The notes under the pieces are model-generated. The model ran no database searches and was not told the origin of the DNA. It worked only from the letters and a program-made list of their open reading frames with translations. Source: Methylophilales bacterium LSUCC0135 (GTDB taxonomy: Bacteria; Pseudomonadota; Gammaproteobacteria; Burkholderiales; Methylophilaceae). Taken from it: a stretch of 64,000 nt of DNA. The stretch is from NCBI GenBank assembly GCA_001704575.1, contig MCAW01000004.1, forward strand, positions 100,598 through 164,597. Reading direction: 5' to 3'. Below, in pieces: positions 15,659 through 23,860 of this stretch. The position numbers and the translations under genes were made by a program. Each line of letters opens with the position of its first letter. Position 1 is the stretch's first letter.

Positions 15659-16066
15659 ATGCCCGTCATCACCTCGCTCTATGCCGCCATTCTCGCCCTG
15701 CTGTTCTACAAGCTCAGCATGCGCACCATACAGCTGCGGCGCAGCCTGCGCATTCCCATCGGCGACGGCGGCGAGCCGCAAATGATCCGCGCCATGCGCG
15801 TGCACGCCAACTTCGCCGAATATGTGCCGTTGGCGCTGGTGCTGCTGTTTCTGGTCGAATCGAACGGCGCACCGGGCTGGGTAGTACATGTGCTCGGGCT
15901 GATGCTGCTGACAGGCCGCCTGCTGCACGCGGGCGGTGTCAGCCGCGTAAAAGAGGATTTCCGCCTGCGCATCGCCGGTATGCGCATGACCTTCATCATG
16001 CTGATTGCGGCTTCGGTTTATCTACTGGTGACTATCGGACTGACATTGCTGGGGAATTTGGGCTGA
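15659..16066 (+). CDS. MAPEG family membrane protein
   Basis: A 135-residue four-helix membrane protein. The segment RIPIGDGGEPQMIRAMRVHANFAEYVPLALVLLFLVE is cut here to its key parts: RMRVHANFAEYVP is the MAPEG-family signature seen in the YecN-type bacterial group. Family members include glutathione transferases and leukotriene synthases, but the bacterial YecN-type proteins have no established reaction. It has a ribosome-binding AAGGAAA upstream and follows the thioesterase by 38 bases. Confidence 0.85.
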   Translation: MPVITSLYAAILALLFYKLSMRTIQLRRSLRIPIGDGGEPQMIRAMRVHANFAEYVPLALVLLFLVESNGAPGWVVHVLGLMLLTGRLLHAGGVSRVKEDFRLRIAGMRMTFIMLIAASVYLLVTIGLTLLGNLG

Positions 16067-16109
16067 CAAGGCTCGAAGGCTGACTTACTTCAACTGAAAC
16101 ATAAAGTTT

Positions 16110-16205
16110 CGTCATTCCGGGGCGGCTGAAAGCCGAACCCGGAATCCAGAAACCCATTGAAAATACTGGATTCCGGATAACCGCTCAGCGGTTTCCGGAA
16201 TGACG
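16110..16205. repeat. Dispersed palindromic repeat (CGTCATTCCGG type)
   Basis: A near-perfect large palindrome: CGTCATTCCGG at the left and CCGGAATGACG at the right, with an inner pair CCGGAATCCAG / CTGGATTCCGG. It lies in the 285-base gap between the MAPEG gene and the small antitoxin gene. Such units occur in many copies in environmental proteobacteria and can act as bidirectional terminators. Confidence 0.75.
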
Positions 16206-16351
16206 TCCGGTGTGATATTTTCTTCCCCATCAGCAAAAGGTGACAATATGCCTATATGGTGCCATTTGTTGATGAAACCGTTACTTTTTTCTGAAAACCA
16301 TCATTCCAAACAGGAAAGCAACGCGCGATTATTTATCAAGGAAGAATATCG

Positions 16352-16690
16352 ATGAAAAAGACTGATGCATATGAAGAAAGCATCCTGAAGGCGTATGACA
16401 AAGGCGAACTGAAGACCAAATTGCCGGATCGTGCCGATCTTGCAAAATTCAAGGCCGCCGCTACTGCCACCTTCATCAAGGACAGGCGCTTCAATATACG
16501 GCTGTCATCCCCGGATTTGATGGATATTCAAGCCCGCGCAATGGAAGAAGGCATTCCCTACCAGACCTTTATCGCCAGCATCCTGCATAAATACGCATCC
16601 GGACGATTGACCGAGAAACCGTCAAACCTCACCGCACGTTCGAAGCCCGGCAAGGAAAACACTAACCGAAGCAAAAAAGCTCCGGCCTGA
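16352..16690 (+). CDS. CopG/BrnA-like antitoxin, apparently solitary
   Basis: A 112-residue basic protein. The centre FIKDRRFNIRLSSPDLMDIQARAMEEG followed by YQTFIASILHKYASG has the ribbon-helix-helix look of CopG-type antitoxins (RFNIRLS strand plus two helices). The C-terminal 25 residues are Lys/Arg-rich and probably unstructured. An AAGGAA ribosome-binding site precedes the ATG. Such antitoxins are normally beside a toxin, but none is seen within 150 bases upstream and the next gene is a YjdF-like membrane protein 4 bases downstream. It may be an orphan antitoxin or a regulator. Confidence 0.7.
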   Translation: MKKTDAYEESILKAYDKGELKTKLPDRADLAKFKAAATATFIKDRRFNIRLSSPDLMDIQARAMEEGIPYQTFIASILHKYASGRLTEKPSNLTARSKPGKENTNRSKKAPA

Positions 16691-16694
16691 TTCC

Positions 16695-17330
16695 ATGATG
16701 CCGGTTTTACGGATCCCGAAATTACTGACCACCGTCTCGGCCCTGTTGATCATTGCGCTGGCTGTCTCGGCCATTCACCCTTACGATCTCGGTACCTGGG
16801 CGCTCGAAGTCGCGCCGGTCGTCATCGCACTGCCCATCCTCTGGTTCACTACCCGTCGGTTTCCGCTCACTTCACTGCTCTACGTGCTGATTCTACTGCA
16901 TGGGCTGGTACTTATTCTTGGCGGCACTTACACCTACGCCCGCGTACCGCTTGGCTTCGAACTGGCCGAAATCTTCGGGCTCACGCGTAACCCCTACGAC
17001 AAGATCGGCCATTTCTTTCAGGGGCTGGTACCCGCGCTGGTGGCGCGCGAGATTCTGTTGCGCAGCGCTTATTTACGGCGCGGTGCGATGCTGAGCTTTA
17101 TCGTGCTCTGCATCGTGCTTGCCATCAGCGCTAGCTACGAATTGATCGAATGGTCGGTCGCCCTGCTGTTCGGCGATGGCTCGGTCGATTTTCTCGGTAC
17201 CCAGGGCGACCCGTGGGATGCCCAGTCCGACATGCTGCTCGCGCTCATCGGCGCCGTAGTCGGGCTGCTGCTGTTTTCACGGATGCAGGACAGGCAGATC
17301 AAGGCACTCGAATCAGACCGCCAGTATTAG
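16695..17330 (+). CDS. YjdF family (DUF2238) membrane protein
   Basis: A 211-residue integral membrane protein with about six hydrophobic segments. The family motifs GGTYTYARVPLGF, RNPYDKIGHFFQG and ASYELIEW, plus FLGTQGDPWDAQSDM, identify YjdF/DUF2238. Function unknown; the conserved His, Asp and Glu residues inside membrane segments suggest a catalytic or metal-binding role in the family. Starts 4 bases after the antitoxin stop. Confidence 0.87.
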   Translation: MMPVLRIPKLLTTVSALLIIALAVSAIHPYDLGTWALEVAPVVIALPILWFTTRRFPLTSLLYVLILLHGLVLILGGTYTYARVPLGFELAEIFGLTRNPYDKIGHFFQGLVPALVAREILLRSAYLRRGAMLSFIVLCIVLAISASYELIEWSVALLFGDGSVDFLGTQGDPWDAQSDMLLALIGAVVGLLLFSRMQDRQIKALESDRQY

Positions 17331-17406
17331 CAGCCCGCATCAAACTGAAACGGAGCATTGTTACGCTAGTCTCTAAATATTGAATCACTCAGCAAGGAAT
17401 ATCACC

Positions 17407-18408
17407 ATGCGCGTAGCCGTTTTCAGCAGTAAATCCTATGACCGTCAGTTTCTCGATGCGCAGAATGCCGGGCGGCATCAGTTCACTTATCTGGAGCCGC
17501 GGCTGGATAGCTCAACGGCAGTAGCCGCGGCCGGTGCAGAGGCTGTGTGCGCGTTCGTCAACGATCATCTGGATGCGGATGTGCTGGCGTTGCTGGCGGC
17601 TCAGGGCGTGAAGCTGGTGGCGTTGCGCTGTGCCGGGTTCAACAATGTCGATCTGGCAGCGGCAAAGTCGCTCGGCATCGAGGTGGCGCGGGTGCCGGAG
17701 TATTCGCCGCACTCGGTGGCGGAGCATGCGGTGGCGATGATGCTGACGCTGAACCGCAAGATTCACCGTGCCAGCGCCCGCGTGCGCGAGGGTAATTTTG
17801 CGCTTGAGGGGCTGATGGGGTTTGATCTTTACGGCAAGACGGTGGGCGTGGTCGGTACCGGCAAGATCGGGCTTTGCTTTACGCGCATCATGGCAGGCTT
17901 CGGCTGCAGAGTGCTGGCCTATGACCCCTATCCGGACGAGCGCTGCGTGGCGGCCGGGGCGCAGTATGTGGATTTGCCGCAACTGCTGCGCGAGAGCGAC
18001 ATCATCAGCCTGCATTGCCCGCTGACACCTAAGACGCATCACCTGATCAATGAGGCGGCGATCCAGCAGATGAAACACGGCGTCATGCTGATCAACATCA
18101 GCCGCGGCGGCATCATCGACACCCGGGCCGTGATACGCGGCCTGAAGTCGGGGGTGATCGGCAGCCTCGGGCTGGATGTTTACGAAGAAGAAGACAACCT
18201 GTTCTTTCGCGATTTATCCAACAGCGTCATTCATGACGACATTTTCGCCCGCCTGCTCACTTTCCCCAACGTTGTTGTGACCGGCCACCAGGCTTTTTTC
18301 ACGCAGGAGGCATTAGCCGAAATCGCGCGGGTAACGCTGGAAAATATCAGCAGCTTCGAAGATACCGGCCATGCTGCGCATCCAGTATCTGTCGAGCGCA
18401 TTGCCTGA
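17407..18408 (+). CDS. ldhA: D-lactate dehydrogenase (2-hydroxyacid dehydrogenase family)
   Basis: Cytoplasmic NADH-dependent reduction of pyruvate to D-lactate. The 333-residue protein has the NAD-binding motif VGVVGTGKIG (about 145-154) and the catalytic residues: Arg in RGGIIDTRAV-type context (ISRGG), Glu in VYEEEDNLFF and His in VTGHQAFFT. The start at 17407 follows AAGGA by 8 bases; nine codons upstream an alternative start has no site. The DNLFFRD segment is characteristic of the LdhA group, separating it from phosphoglycerate dehydrogenases. It is convergent with the Anbu gene. Confidence 0.92.
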   Translation: MRVAVFSSKSYDRQFLDAQNAGRHQFTYLEPRLDSSTAVAAAGAEAVCAFVNDHLDADVLALLAAQGVKLVALRCAGFNNVDLAAAKSLGIEVARVPEYSPHSVAEHAVAMMLTLNRKIHRASARVREGNFALEGLMGFDLYGKTVGVVGTGKIGLCFTRIMAGFGCRVLAYDPYPDERCVAAGAQYVDLPQLLRESDIISLHCPLTPKTHHLINEAAIQQMKHGVMLINISRGGIIDTRAVIRGLKSGVIGSLGLDVYEEEDNLFFRDLSNSVIHDDIFARLLTFPNVVVTGHQAFFTQEALAEIARVTLENISSFEDTGHAAHPVSVERIA

Positions 18409-18443
18409 AAGTAAAGGCATCAACGCGCAAGCGGTCGCTCACT

Positions 18444-19175
18444 TCAGGCGCACCAGTCGGGGTTCGGCAATTCATGAAAAACTTGCTTGAGCCCTTCTGA
18501 CCAGCCCTGCCGCACCATGGCGTAATAGGCATCGCTTTCGCCGATGCGTTGCCTGCAATCGGCATGAAAACTGCCGGTGCGGTATAGCATCAGGTCGATC
18601 GGTGCGGCAACGGAAATATTGCTGCGGATGGTCGAGTCGAACGAAATCAGCACGCATTTCACCACATCCATCATGTCGCTGTCGTGCTTCACCACGCGGT
18701 CGATAATGGGTTTGCCGTATTTTGTTTCGCCGATCTGGAAGTAAGGCGTCTCCCGGCTCGGCTCGATGAAATTACCCGCCGCATAGACATTGAACAGGCG
18801 CGGCTGTTCGCCTTTGATCTGGCCGCCGATCAATATGCTGGCATGAAATTCGGCATTGTGGTTCTTCAGGTGTTCCGCATCGCGTTCAAAAGCCAGGCGC
18901 ATTTCGGCACCAACCAGCCCGGCTGCGTCAAACATGGAATCAACATTCATCATGTTGCTTTCTTCACCAGTCTTCACGGCGTCACGCAGACGATTCACCA
19001 CCGATTGCGTGATACCGAGATTGCCCGCTGTCAGCATGACGATGACGCGGTCATCCCTTTGCTCGAACACATGCATCTTGGGGAAAACGGCGACCTGATC
19101 AACCCCCGCGTTGGTACGCGTATCGGAGGCAAAAACCAGTCCTTCATCAAGCAGGAGGGCAACACAGTAAGTCAT
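18444..19175 (-). CDS. Anbu, proteasome-like peptidase
   Basis: A 243-residue proteasome-type N-terminal nucleophile hydrolase (Anbu / betaproteobacterial proteasome homologue). After Met removal the protein starts with Thr (MTYCVALLLDEGLVF), and the residues equivalent to the proteasomal Asp17 and Lys33 are visible as SDTRTN and FPKMHVF. The region VVNRLRDAVKTGEE and GGQIKGEQPRLFNVY match the family. Anbu forms open helical or ring assemblies; its natural substrates are not settled. It is the last gene of an operon with ATP-grasp, alpha-E and transglutaminase proteins, the standard Anbu company, and here follows an HPPD-like gene by 89 bases. Confidence 0.92.
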   Translation of the reverse strand: MTYCVALLLDEGLVFASDTRTNAGVDQVAVFPKMHVFEQRDDRVIVMLTAGNLGITQSVVNRLRDAVKTGEESNMMNVDSMFDAAGLVGAEMRLAFERDAEHLKNHNAEFHASILIGGQIKGEQPRLFNVYAAGNFIEPSRETPYFQIGETKYGKPIIDRVVKHDSDMMDVVKCVLISFDSTIRSNISVAAPIDLMLYRTGSFHADCRQRIGESDAYYAMVRQGWSEGLKQVFHELPNPDWCA

Positions 19176-19264
19176 GAAAGATACAGTTCAGATTGAATTC
19201 AGATAACAGATCATAGCAGTTTAAATCACCGGCTCCAGGGTCAGCGACATCACAGCGTTAATAC

Positions 19265-20497
19265 TCAAACCGCATTGACCCCTTCTTCCAGCCCGGCAGC
19301 TTCAGTCAACGCAGCCACATTCTCACGCGTGAAGAAGCCATTAAAAGTGCCGAAACGCTGCACATATTCAATAATCAGCGATGAATGCTCGGAAGCATTG
19401 GAAAATATCTGCTTCAATCCCTGCTCCTTGGAGCCGATGACATCCAGCAGAAAACCCTTGCCTTGCTCGGCAATAGCATTGACCACTACATCAATATGCT
19501 CACGTCCCGCGCGCTCCCCATCTTTCACTGCAATTGCCATATGATGCAGACGTGGCCCGTAATTACGCACGAAAGTTTCGGTTGGTGATGGCAACTTTTC
19601 CAGATGATTGACGAAGTAAGGTGTGTTGTTGGCAGTAAACACCTTGGCCGGCGATTTGGATTCAGGCAAGCCATGCACGCTCTTGGTCACATTGGTTGAG
19701 GAATTTTGATCCCTGATGTTATAAGCACCCCAAAAGTAATAACTGGTCAGCGACAGATACTCCAGAATCGCCACCTCGCGATTCTGACTATAGACACGCG
19801 TGGCCAGATGATCGACCGGCATCAGCAATTGATCGACCCCAAGCTCGACCTGTAAAGCCTTGGCAGCGGCATAAGCAGCCTGCGCCTCCGGCAGAATCAT
19901 ACTCACACCGAGCGCATAGACGCGCAGCTCATCCGGCTTTCGCTCCAGATAACCGACCACGTTGTGGGTATAGGGTGAAGGCTTGCTGACTGCCACATTT
20001 CCGGGAAATTCCAGCTTGCGTACCTCGTCTTGCGAAAAAAAACGGAACTCGCGCTCCTGCTGCAACTTGACCACATCATGCAGGTTGCTGACACGAATGA
20101 TTTCACCCATATAGCGGCTGTTGGGCTTGCTGGCGCCCACCGGGTAAACCTCATTCAAACTTCGGAATATGCCGCGCTGATCGGGGTTCTTGACCTCGCG
20201 CAGCAGAATGTCGGGCGATTCAAGATCAATGCGCAAAATATGTGTCCAATGCGTGTTGCTCTCCAGCGTCACCAAATAATGATAGGGCGTCATCAAGGTC
20301 AATTCGGCGATGTACTTGATCGAATGACCCGGGTCTACTGTCATCATCAAGGCATCAATTTCATGAACCATGGCCGTCAGTCCGACACGGTCACGTTCTT
20401 CCAGCAAGCGAACCAGATAGTCTTCAAAAAAAGTGGAGTTTTCCTTGTCGCCGTGCCGATCGAAACCGAGAGAGTTGATCGTTTTTGCGTTACTCAT
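19265..20497 (-). CDS. HPPD-like VOC-family dioxygenase inside the Anbu operon
   Basis: A 410-residue protein whose C-terminal half (about 220-400) is a vicinal-oxygen-chelate domain closest to 4-hydroxyphenylpyruvate dioxygenase. The three expected iron ligands are present: H230 (PVDHLATRV), H319 (LHHMAIAV) and E377 (LIIEYVQRFG), and the segments GFLLDVIG, KQIFSN and FFTRENVAAL follow the HPPD pattern. The N-terminal half (1-200) is diverged. The ATG overlaps the transglutaminase stop (ATGA), so both are translationally coupled. The start is chosen at 20497; the frame is open further upstream but that part is the shadow of the transglutaminase gene. No other tyrosine-degradation gene is near. 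The substrate is unknown; a role in the Anbu pathway is inferred from coupling. Confidence 0.8.
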   Translation of the reverse strand: MSNAKTINSLGFDRHGDKENSTFFEDYLVRLLEERDRVGLTAMVHEIDALMMTVDPGHSIKYIAELTLMTPYHYLVTLESNTHWTHILRIDLESPDILLREVKNPDQRGIFRSLNEVYPVGASKPNSRYMGEIIRVSNLHDVVKLQQEREFRFFSQDEVRKLEFPGNVAVSKPSPYTHNVVGYLERKPDELRVYALGVSMILPEAQAAYAAAKALQVELGVDQLLMPVDHLATRVYSQNREVAILEYLSLTSYYFWGAYNIRDQNSSTNVTKSVHGLPESKSPAKVFTANNTPYFVNHLEKLPSPTETFVRNYGPRLHHMAIAVKDGERAGREHIDVVVNAIAEQGKGFLLDVIGSKEQGLKQIFSNASEHSSLIIEYVQRFGTFNGFFTRENVAALTEAAGLEEGVNAV

Positions 20498-21306
20498 TGC
20501 TGTATCTGCTCCGCCTGCCCTGATTGATTGACCAGCACACCAACACCCATGGTTTCGAGGCCGCCGCCGGCGCGTACGCCACTGACCGGGCAGGCATCGC
20601 GATAGTCGAACCCGGCTGCCAGCCGCACATGGACGCCATTGGTACGCATGCCGTTGGAAACATCGAGGCCACACCAGCCTTGTTCACCGAGCCAGACCTC
20701 GGCCCAGGCGTGGCTTTCCATCAGGCTGCCATCCTCGGTAAACAGATAGCCACTGACATAACGTGCCGGGATGCCAAGATGGCGGCAGCAGGCAAGGTAA
20801 ATGTGCGCATGATCCTGGCAGACGCCACCGCCATGGGCAAAAGCGGCGGCGGCTGTTGTCGCCACGGAAGTCTGTCCGCGGCTGTAGGGCACTTTTTTCA
20901 GAATGGCGTGCATCATGTCTTCAAGCCAGAGCTTTGATGTGTCTTGCAGATAGCCGCGGTAGCGGTCGGCAAATTGACCCAGCGCGGCATCGGCTTGTGT
21001 CAGGGCAGTCTGCCGCAGATAAACAGGTAAGGGCAAACGATTGTCTTGCGACGACTCATCAAGCCCGGTTTCGACCTGACCGGATGCGACGATGTGTATC
21101 TCGTCGTGGGGCATGTCAATCACCAGCGTGTGTGCGATGTTGCCGTGCGCATCGACGAAGCGCTGCAAATTCCCGTTGACGCGAATCTCCCAGCGCTTGA
21201 CGCGCTGGCCGCAACCGTCCTGCGGTGTCAGCCTGAGCTGCTGGATGGTATAGCTGGCCTTGTCGCTATAGGTATAGCGCGTGCGATGCTCGATATCCAG
21301 ATTCAT
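20494..21306 (-). CDS. Transglutaminase-like cysteine protease (Anbu operon)
   Basis: A 270-residue transglutaminase-like protein with an N-terminal beta domain (bacterial transglutaminase-like N-region, about 1-90) and a catalytic core. The triad is visible: C163 (GGGVCQDHAHIY), H199 (MESHAWAEVW) and D215 (WCGLDVSNG). No signal peptide, so it is expected in the cytoplasm with Anbu. It starts 3 bases after the alpha-E stop and is coupled to the HPPD-like gene downstream. Related proteins in Anbu clusters are predicted peptidases or amide-bond-forming enzymes; activity is not established. Confidence 0.92.
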   Translation of the reverse strand: MNLDIEHRTRYTYSDKASYTIQQLRLTPQDGCGQRVKRWEIRVNGNLQRFVDAHGNIAHTLVIDMPHDEIHIVASGQVETGLDESSQDNRLPLPVYLRQTALTQADAALGQFADRYRGYLQDTSKLWLEDMMHAILKKVPYSRGQTSVATTAAAAFAHGGGVCQDHAHIYLACCRHLGIPARYVSGYLFTEDGSLMESHAWAEVWLGEQGWCGLDVSNGMRTNGVHVRLAAGFDYRDACPVSGVRAGGGLETMGVGVLVNQSGQAEQIQQ

Positions 21307-21309
21307 GGT

Positions 21310-22257
21310 TTATGCGGCAGCGGCATTGAGGAAGCTACGTTGAATTTCGTTGCCGAGGTTGTTATTGCTGACAACGAAATCCTCAAGAAACTCATGCAGG
21401 CCTTCCTGAAATATTTCATCCATGCGACCGTAGTGCAGGCGCGCGTGCAGCTCGCCGGCGATGCGGCGGCATTCGTTATTGCGGCGGCCGGAGAGCTGTT
21501 CGAGAATGGGCGTGATTTCATCGAAACAGGCATGCAGCGAGCGCGGCATGTCGTCGCGAAGCACCAGCAACTCGGCCACGCGCCAGGGCTCGATGGTATC
21601 GCTGAACACCTTCTGGTAAGCCTGAAATGCCGAGACTGACCGCAGCACTGCGCTCCATTCGTAATAATCGACTGCACCGCCGATTTCTTCTTCATCAGGT
21701 AGCAGCAGGTGGTATTTCACATCCAGCAGGCGTGCGGTGTTATCGGCCCGCTCGATGAAGGTGCCGAGCCGCACGAAGCGGAACGCATCATCGCGTAGCA
21801 TGGTGCCGAAACTGACGCCACGAAACAGGTGTGAACGGGATTTGACCCAATCGCAGAAAACGCTCAAGCCCGACTCGGCAAGGTTGCTGCCGAAAAATTG
21901 CTGAAATTCCAGCCAGAGGGCGTTGATGTTCTCCCAGGTTTCGGCCGAAAGCGCCACACGCACGGCACGGGCGTTTTCTCTGGCGCTGCGCAAGGCGTTA
22001 TAAATACTGGATGGATTGTGTTCGTCCATGGCCAGATAATGCACGACATTGGCCGCCGTGTAGGCATCATGACGGGCTTCAAACGCCTCGACGTTGCCGG
22101 CGATTTCCAGCGCCGGTGCCCACAAGGCCGATTCGCTCTCCGCCGCATTGGGTACCAGCGACATGTTGCTGGTCACATCCAGCACCCGCGCCATGTTCTC
22201 TGCCCGCTCGATATAACGGGCCATCCAGTACAAATGATCGGCTGTTCTGCTTAACAT
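21310..22257 (-). CDS. Alpha-E domain protein (Anbu operon)
   Basis: A 315-residue all-helical protein of the alpha-E family, recognisable by MLSRTADHLYWMARYIERAENMAR at the N-terminus and GTFIERADNTARLLDVKYH in the middle. Glu and Arg residues recur at helix positions. Alpha-E proteins occur almost always beside circularly permuted ATP-grasp and transglutaminase genes and are thought to take part in a peptide-synthesis or modification pathway. It lies 27 bases after the ATP-grasp gene and 3 bases before the transglutaminase gene. Confidence 0.92.
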   Translation of the reverse strand: MLSRTADHLYWMARYIERAENMARVLDVTSNMSLVPNAAESESALWAPALEIAGNVEAFEARHDAYTAANVVHYLAMDEHNPSSIYNALRSARENARAVRVALSAETWENINALWLEFQQFFGSNLAESGLSVFCDWVKSRSHLFRGVSFGTMLRDDAFRFVRLGTFIERADNTARLLDVKYHLLLPDEEEIGGAVDYYEWSAVLRSVSAFQAYQKVFSDTIEPWRVAELLVLRDDMPRSLHACFDEITPILEQLSGRRNNECRRIAGELHARLHYGRMDEIFQEGLHEFLEDFVVSNNNLGNEIQRSFLNAAAA

Positions 22258-22284
22258 GCTGTCCTCTTTCGCCTTTTCATCGCG

Positions 22285-23706
22285 TCACTGCTGCAATACC
22301 CAGGTATCCTTGGTGCCGCCACCCTGAGAAGAATTCACCACCAGCGAGCCCTCTTTCAAAGCCACCCGGCAAAGCGCGCCAGGCACCAGTGACACGGTCT
22401 TGCCGGAGAGCACGAAAGGCCGCAGATCAACATGACGTGGCGCGATGCCGCTTTCGACCAGGGTCGGACAAGTGGAAAGCGCCAGCGTCGGCTGGGCGAT
22501 GTAATTGGTCGGGGATGAAAGGATGCGCAGACGGAATTCCTCGATCTCCTTTTTGCTGGCCGCCGGACCGACCAGCATGCCGTAGCCGCCGGAACCCTGC
22601 ACCTCTTTCACGACCAGTTCCGGCAAGTGTTCCAGCGTGTATTTCAGGTCGTCCGCCTTGCTGAGTTCATAGGTCGGCACATTGGCGAGTATCGGCTCTT
22701 CACCCAGATAGAAGCGGATCATTTCCGGCACGTGGATGTAAGTGGCCTTGTCGTCGGCGACGCCGGTACCGACCGCATTTGCAAGCGTCACCCCGCCGTT
22801 GCGGTAGACCGTCAACAAGCCGGGCACGCCGAGCATCGAATCCGGCTTGAAAGCGAGCGGATCGAGATAGTCGTCGTCGATGCGGCGATAAATCACATCG
22901 ACCCGTTTGGGGCCTTCCGTCGTGCGCATGTAAACAGCGTTGTTGCGCACGAACAAATCTTGCCCCTCGACCAGATCAACGCCCATCTGCTGAGCGAGGA
23001 AGGCATGCTCGAAGTAAGCGCTGTTGTAAGCGCCCGGCGTCAACAGCACGACCACCGGCTCCTGCACGCCGGGTGGCGCAACTGCGCGCAGGTTGTTCAT
23101 CAGTACCTGAGGATAATGCTCGACCGGCGCTACCGAATAACGGCGGAACAGTTCAGGAAACAGACGCATCATCATCTTGCGGTTTTCCAGCATGTAGGAA
23201 ACGCCGGACGGCGTGCGCAGATTGTCCTCCAGCACGTAGAACTGGTTCTCGCCGGTGCGCACCAGATCGATTCCGGCGATATGGGCATACACGCCGCCCG
23301 GCACATCGACACCGTACATTTCAGGACGATACTGGGCATTGGCTAGAATGGCGGGCGGAACGATGCCCGCCTTGATGATCTCCTGCTTGTGGTAGATATC
23401 GTGCAGGAACATGTTGAGCGCCTTGACGCGCTGGATCGCGCCTGCTGAAAGCGTGCGCCATTCGTCAGCACCGAGCAGGCGCGGAATGACGTCGAACGGA
23501 ATCAGACGCTCCTTGCCGGAGCTTTCACCATAGACATTGAAAGTGATGCCGACCCGGCGGAACAACACCTCCGCCTCCTGCCGCTTCAACTCCAGCTGCG
23601 CTAGCGGCACACCGGCGAGCCAGTCGGCATAGGCGCGGTAAATTTTACGCACCGCATCCGGCTGCGGGCGCATTTCATCGAAAGGTAAATTGGTTGCCAT
23701 GTCCAT
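22285..23706 (-). CDS. Circularly permuted type 2 ATP-grasp protein (Anbu operon)
   Basis: A 473-residue ATP-grasp enzyme of the circularly permuted type 2 group. Recognisable parts are GITFNVYGESSGKERLIPFDVIPR, YVLEDNLRTPSGVSYML, VDVIYRRIDDDYLDPL and the nucleotide-binding VVKEVQGSGGYGMLVGP. Family members are predicted to ligate amino acids or small peptides, using ATP. It is the first gene of the Anbu operon; the gap to ubiB carries that gene's terminator, and the promoter probably lies in 23707-23810. The product ligated is unknown. Confidence 0.92.
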   Translation of the reverse strand: MDMATNLPFDEMRPQPDAVRKIYRAYADWLAGVPLAQLELKRQEAEVLFRRVGITFNVYGESSGKERLIPFDVIPRLLGADEWRTLSAGAIQRVKALNMFLHDIYHKQEIIKAGIVPPAILANAQYRPEMYGVDVPGGVYAHIAGIDLVRTGENQFYVLEDNLRTPSGVSYMLENRKMMMRLFPELFRRYSVAPVEHYPQVLMNNLRAVAPPGVQEPVVVLLTPGAYNSAYFEHAFLAQQMGVDLVEGQDLFVRNNAVYMRTTEGPKRVDVIYRRIDDDYLDPLAFKPDSMLGVPGLLTVYRNGGVTLANAVGTGVADDKATYIHVPEMIRFYLGEEPILANVPTYELSKADDLKYTLEHLPELVVKEVQGSGGYGMLVGPAASKKEIEEFRLRILSSPTNYIAQPTLALSTCPTLVESGIAPRHVDLRPFVLSGKTVSLVPGALCRVALKEGSLVVNSSQGGGTKDTWVLQQ

Positions 23707-23810
23707 GCCATGGCTAACGCAATTGGCATGCCAACCAAAAACAACTTATATCCTGTTGATCTGTTTAGGAATTGCAAAAATGTGGATTCTGGCCGCACCA
23801 ATCGGGGGCG

Positions 23811-23845
23811 TAAAAAAAACGCAGAGCGCCCCGAATCGGGGCTTA
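23811..23845 (-). terminator. Terminator after ubiB
   Basis: On the minus strand GCCCCGATTCGGGGC forms a tight hairpin, followed by GCTCTGCG and a run of eight T. It lies 15-50 bases beyond the ubiB stop. The short spacer between stem and T-run makes it imperfect. Confidence 0.55.
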
Positions 23846-23860
23846 ATTTCATTGTGCCAA

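Noticed and set aside
19265-20497. Calling the VOC protein a genuine 4-hydroxyphenylpyruvate dioxygenase of tyrosine breakdown
   Set aside because: Only the C-terminal half resembles HPPD, and no homogentisate genes are nearby; the Anbu context argues for another substrate.
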